Positions 4,600 to 5,251 of a stretch of 5,251 nt of DNA are shown here, one piece after another (position 1 is the first letter of the stretch; each line of letters opens with the position of its first letter). Origin of the DNA: Thermoflexus sp. (lineage in GTDB: Bacteria > Chloroflexota > Anaerolineae > B4-G1 > DUEL01); NCBI GenBank assembly GCA_028276215.1, contig JAPYWT010000205.1, positions 1-5,251 of the forward strand, given 5' to 3'. The notes beneath the pieces are model-generated. The model saw nothing but the letters and a program-made list of their open reading frames with translations, had not been told where the DNA came from and made no database searches. The translations under genes were made by a program, and so were the position numbers.

Positions 4600-5251
4600 A
4601 TGATCCGGGTGCTCATCGTGGACGACCATCCTGTGGTCCGCAACGGCCTGCGGGCATTCCTGAACGCTCAGCCGGACATCGTCGTTGTGGGCGAGGCATC
4701 GGATGGGGAAGGGGTCCTACGGCAGGTGGAGACTCTGAGGCCCGATGTGGTGCTGCTGGATTGTTGTCTTCCGGGCCCGGAGGGGCCGGCGGTGGCCGCC
4801 GCCATCCGGGAGCGGCATCCGACCGTCTCCGTGCTGGCGCTGAGCGCCTACGACGATGACCGCCTGCTCTGGGAGATGTGGGCGGCGGGGGCGTCAGGGT
4901 ACGTGCTGAAGGATGAGCCGCTGGAGAGGATTCTGGCGGCGGTGCGGGCAGCGGGGCGGGGGGAGCCCCGCTTCTGGCCGGAGCAGGTGGAGCGGGCACT
5001 GAGGTGGTGGGAGGAGACGGGACGGAAATGGGAGTCCCTGACGGAGCGGGAACGGGAGGTGCTGGTGCGGATGGCGGAGGGGAAGAGCAACAGAGAGATT
5101 GCGGCCGACCTCTGGATTTCGGAGAAGACGGTGGAGAAACACGTGGGGCGCATTCTGGAGAAGTTGGGGGTAAATACCCGCATAGAGGCAGCGATATGGG
5201 CCGTTCGGGGGAATCTCCGCCGGGGAGGAGAAAGCCCGCAGAATAAAGGGG
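4600..5251 (+). CDS. NarL/FixJ-family response regulator (3' end outside window)
   Basis: The frame from ATG 4600 runs to the right edge without a stop; 217 residues are visible, close to the usual full length (about 210-220), so only the last residues are missing. The receiver domain begins MIRVLIVDDHPVVRNGL with acidic D8 and D9, phospho-acceptor D54 in VVLLDCCLPGPEG, switch residue S82 and K104 in GYVLKDE, all as needed for phosphorylation. The LuxR-type helix-turn-helix (about 146-207) shows LTEREREVLVRMAEGKSNREIA, ISEKTVEKHVGRILEKLGV. It is a transcription factor controlled by a kinase not present here; a HisKA_3-type kinase next door, beyond the window, would be usual. A weak ribosome site GAGGG (4591-4595) precedes the ATG. 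Upstream lie a candidate promoter (4411-4439) and two palindromic structures, so it appears to be a separate unit from the genes to its left. Confidence 0.95.
   Translation, partial: MIRVLIVDDHPVVRNGLRAFLNAQPDIVVVGEASDGEGVLRQVETLRPDVVLLDCCLPGPEGPAVAAAIRERHPTVSVLALSAYDDDRLLWEMWAAGASGYVLKDEPLERILAAVRAAGRGEPRFWPEQVERALRWWEETGRKWESLTEREREVLVRMAEGKSNREIAADLWISEKTVEKHVGRILEKLGVNTRIEAAIWAVRGNLRRGGESPQNKG

Overview
The window is GC-rich, densely coding DNA from a bacterium. The gene styles fit a Chloroflexota (Anaerolineae-like) genome: a membrane glycosyltransferase with a beta-rich C-terminal tail, a tightly overlapping OmpR-type two-component pair, exported proteins with Cys-framed repeats, and several hairpin repeats between genes. 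This placement is an inference from protein style, not from a marker gene.

Layout, all on the + strand. (1) 2-1135: 3' part of a membrane glycosyltransferase-like gene, with a small inverted-repeat element read through in frame. (2) 1110-1817: OmpR/PhoB-family response regulator. (3) 1792-3039: HAMP-type sensor histidine kinase. Genes 1/2 and 2/3 each overlap by 26 bases, so the three are probably one operon. (4) 3109-3393: a 94-residue exported protein of unknown function, closed by a strong intrinsic terminator. (5) 3558-4271: a 237-residue exported protein with Cys-framed 'EPL' repeats and a C-terminal two-motif beta/gamma-crystallin domain that carries a canonical calcium motif. (6) 4272-4599: a non-coding stretch with a likely terminator, a good sigma70-type promoter and three palindromic structures. 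(7) 4600 to the right edge: a NarL/FixJ-family response regulator, cut by the window end.

The most informative signal is in the promoters of the two exported-protein genes. Each has two CTTAAC boxes exactly 11 bp apart, the second starting exactly 17 bp before a -10 hexamer, followed by a nearly identical 13-base initial region. That is the geometry of a PhoB/OmpR-family activator site, and the boxes resemble the TTAACA (PhoP) and PyTTAAPyPy (cyanobacterial SphR) Pho boxes. The simplest reading is a compact local regulon: the kinase and regulator at 1110-3039 sense an envelope or extracellular signal and switch on two adjacent secreted proteins, one a probable calcium-binding crystallin-fold protein. 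The signal itself cannot be read from the sequence.
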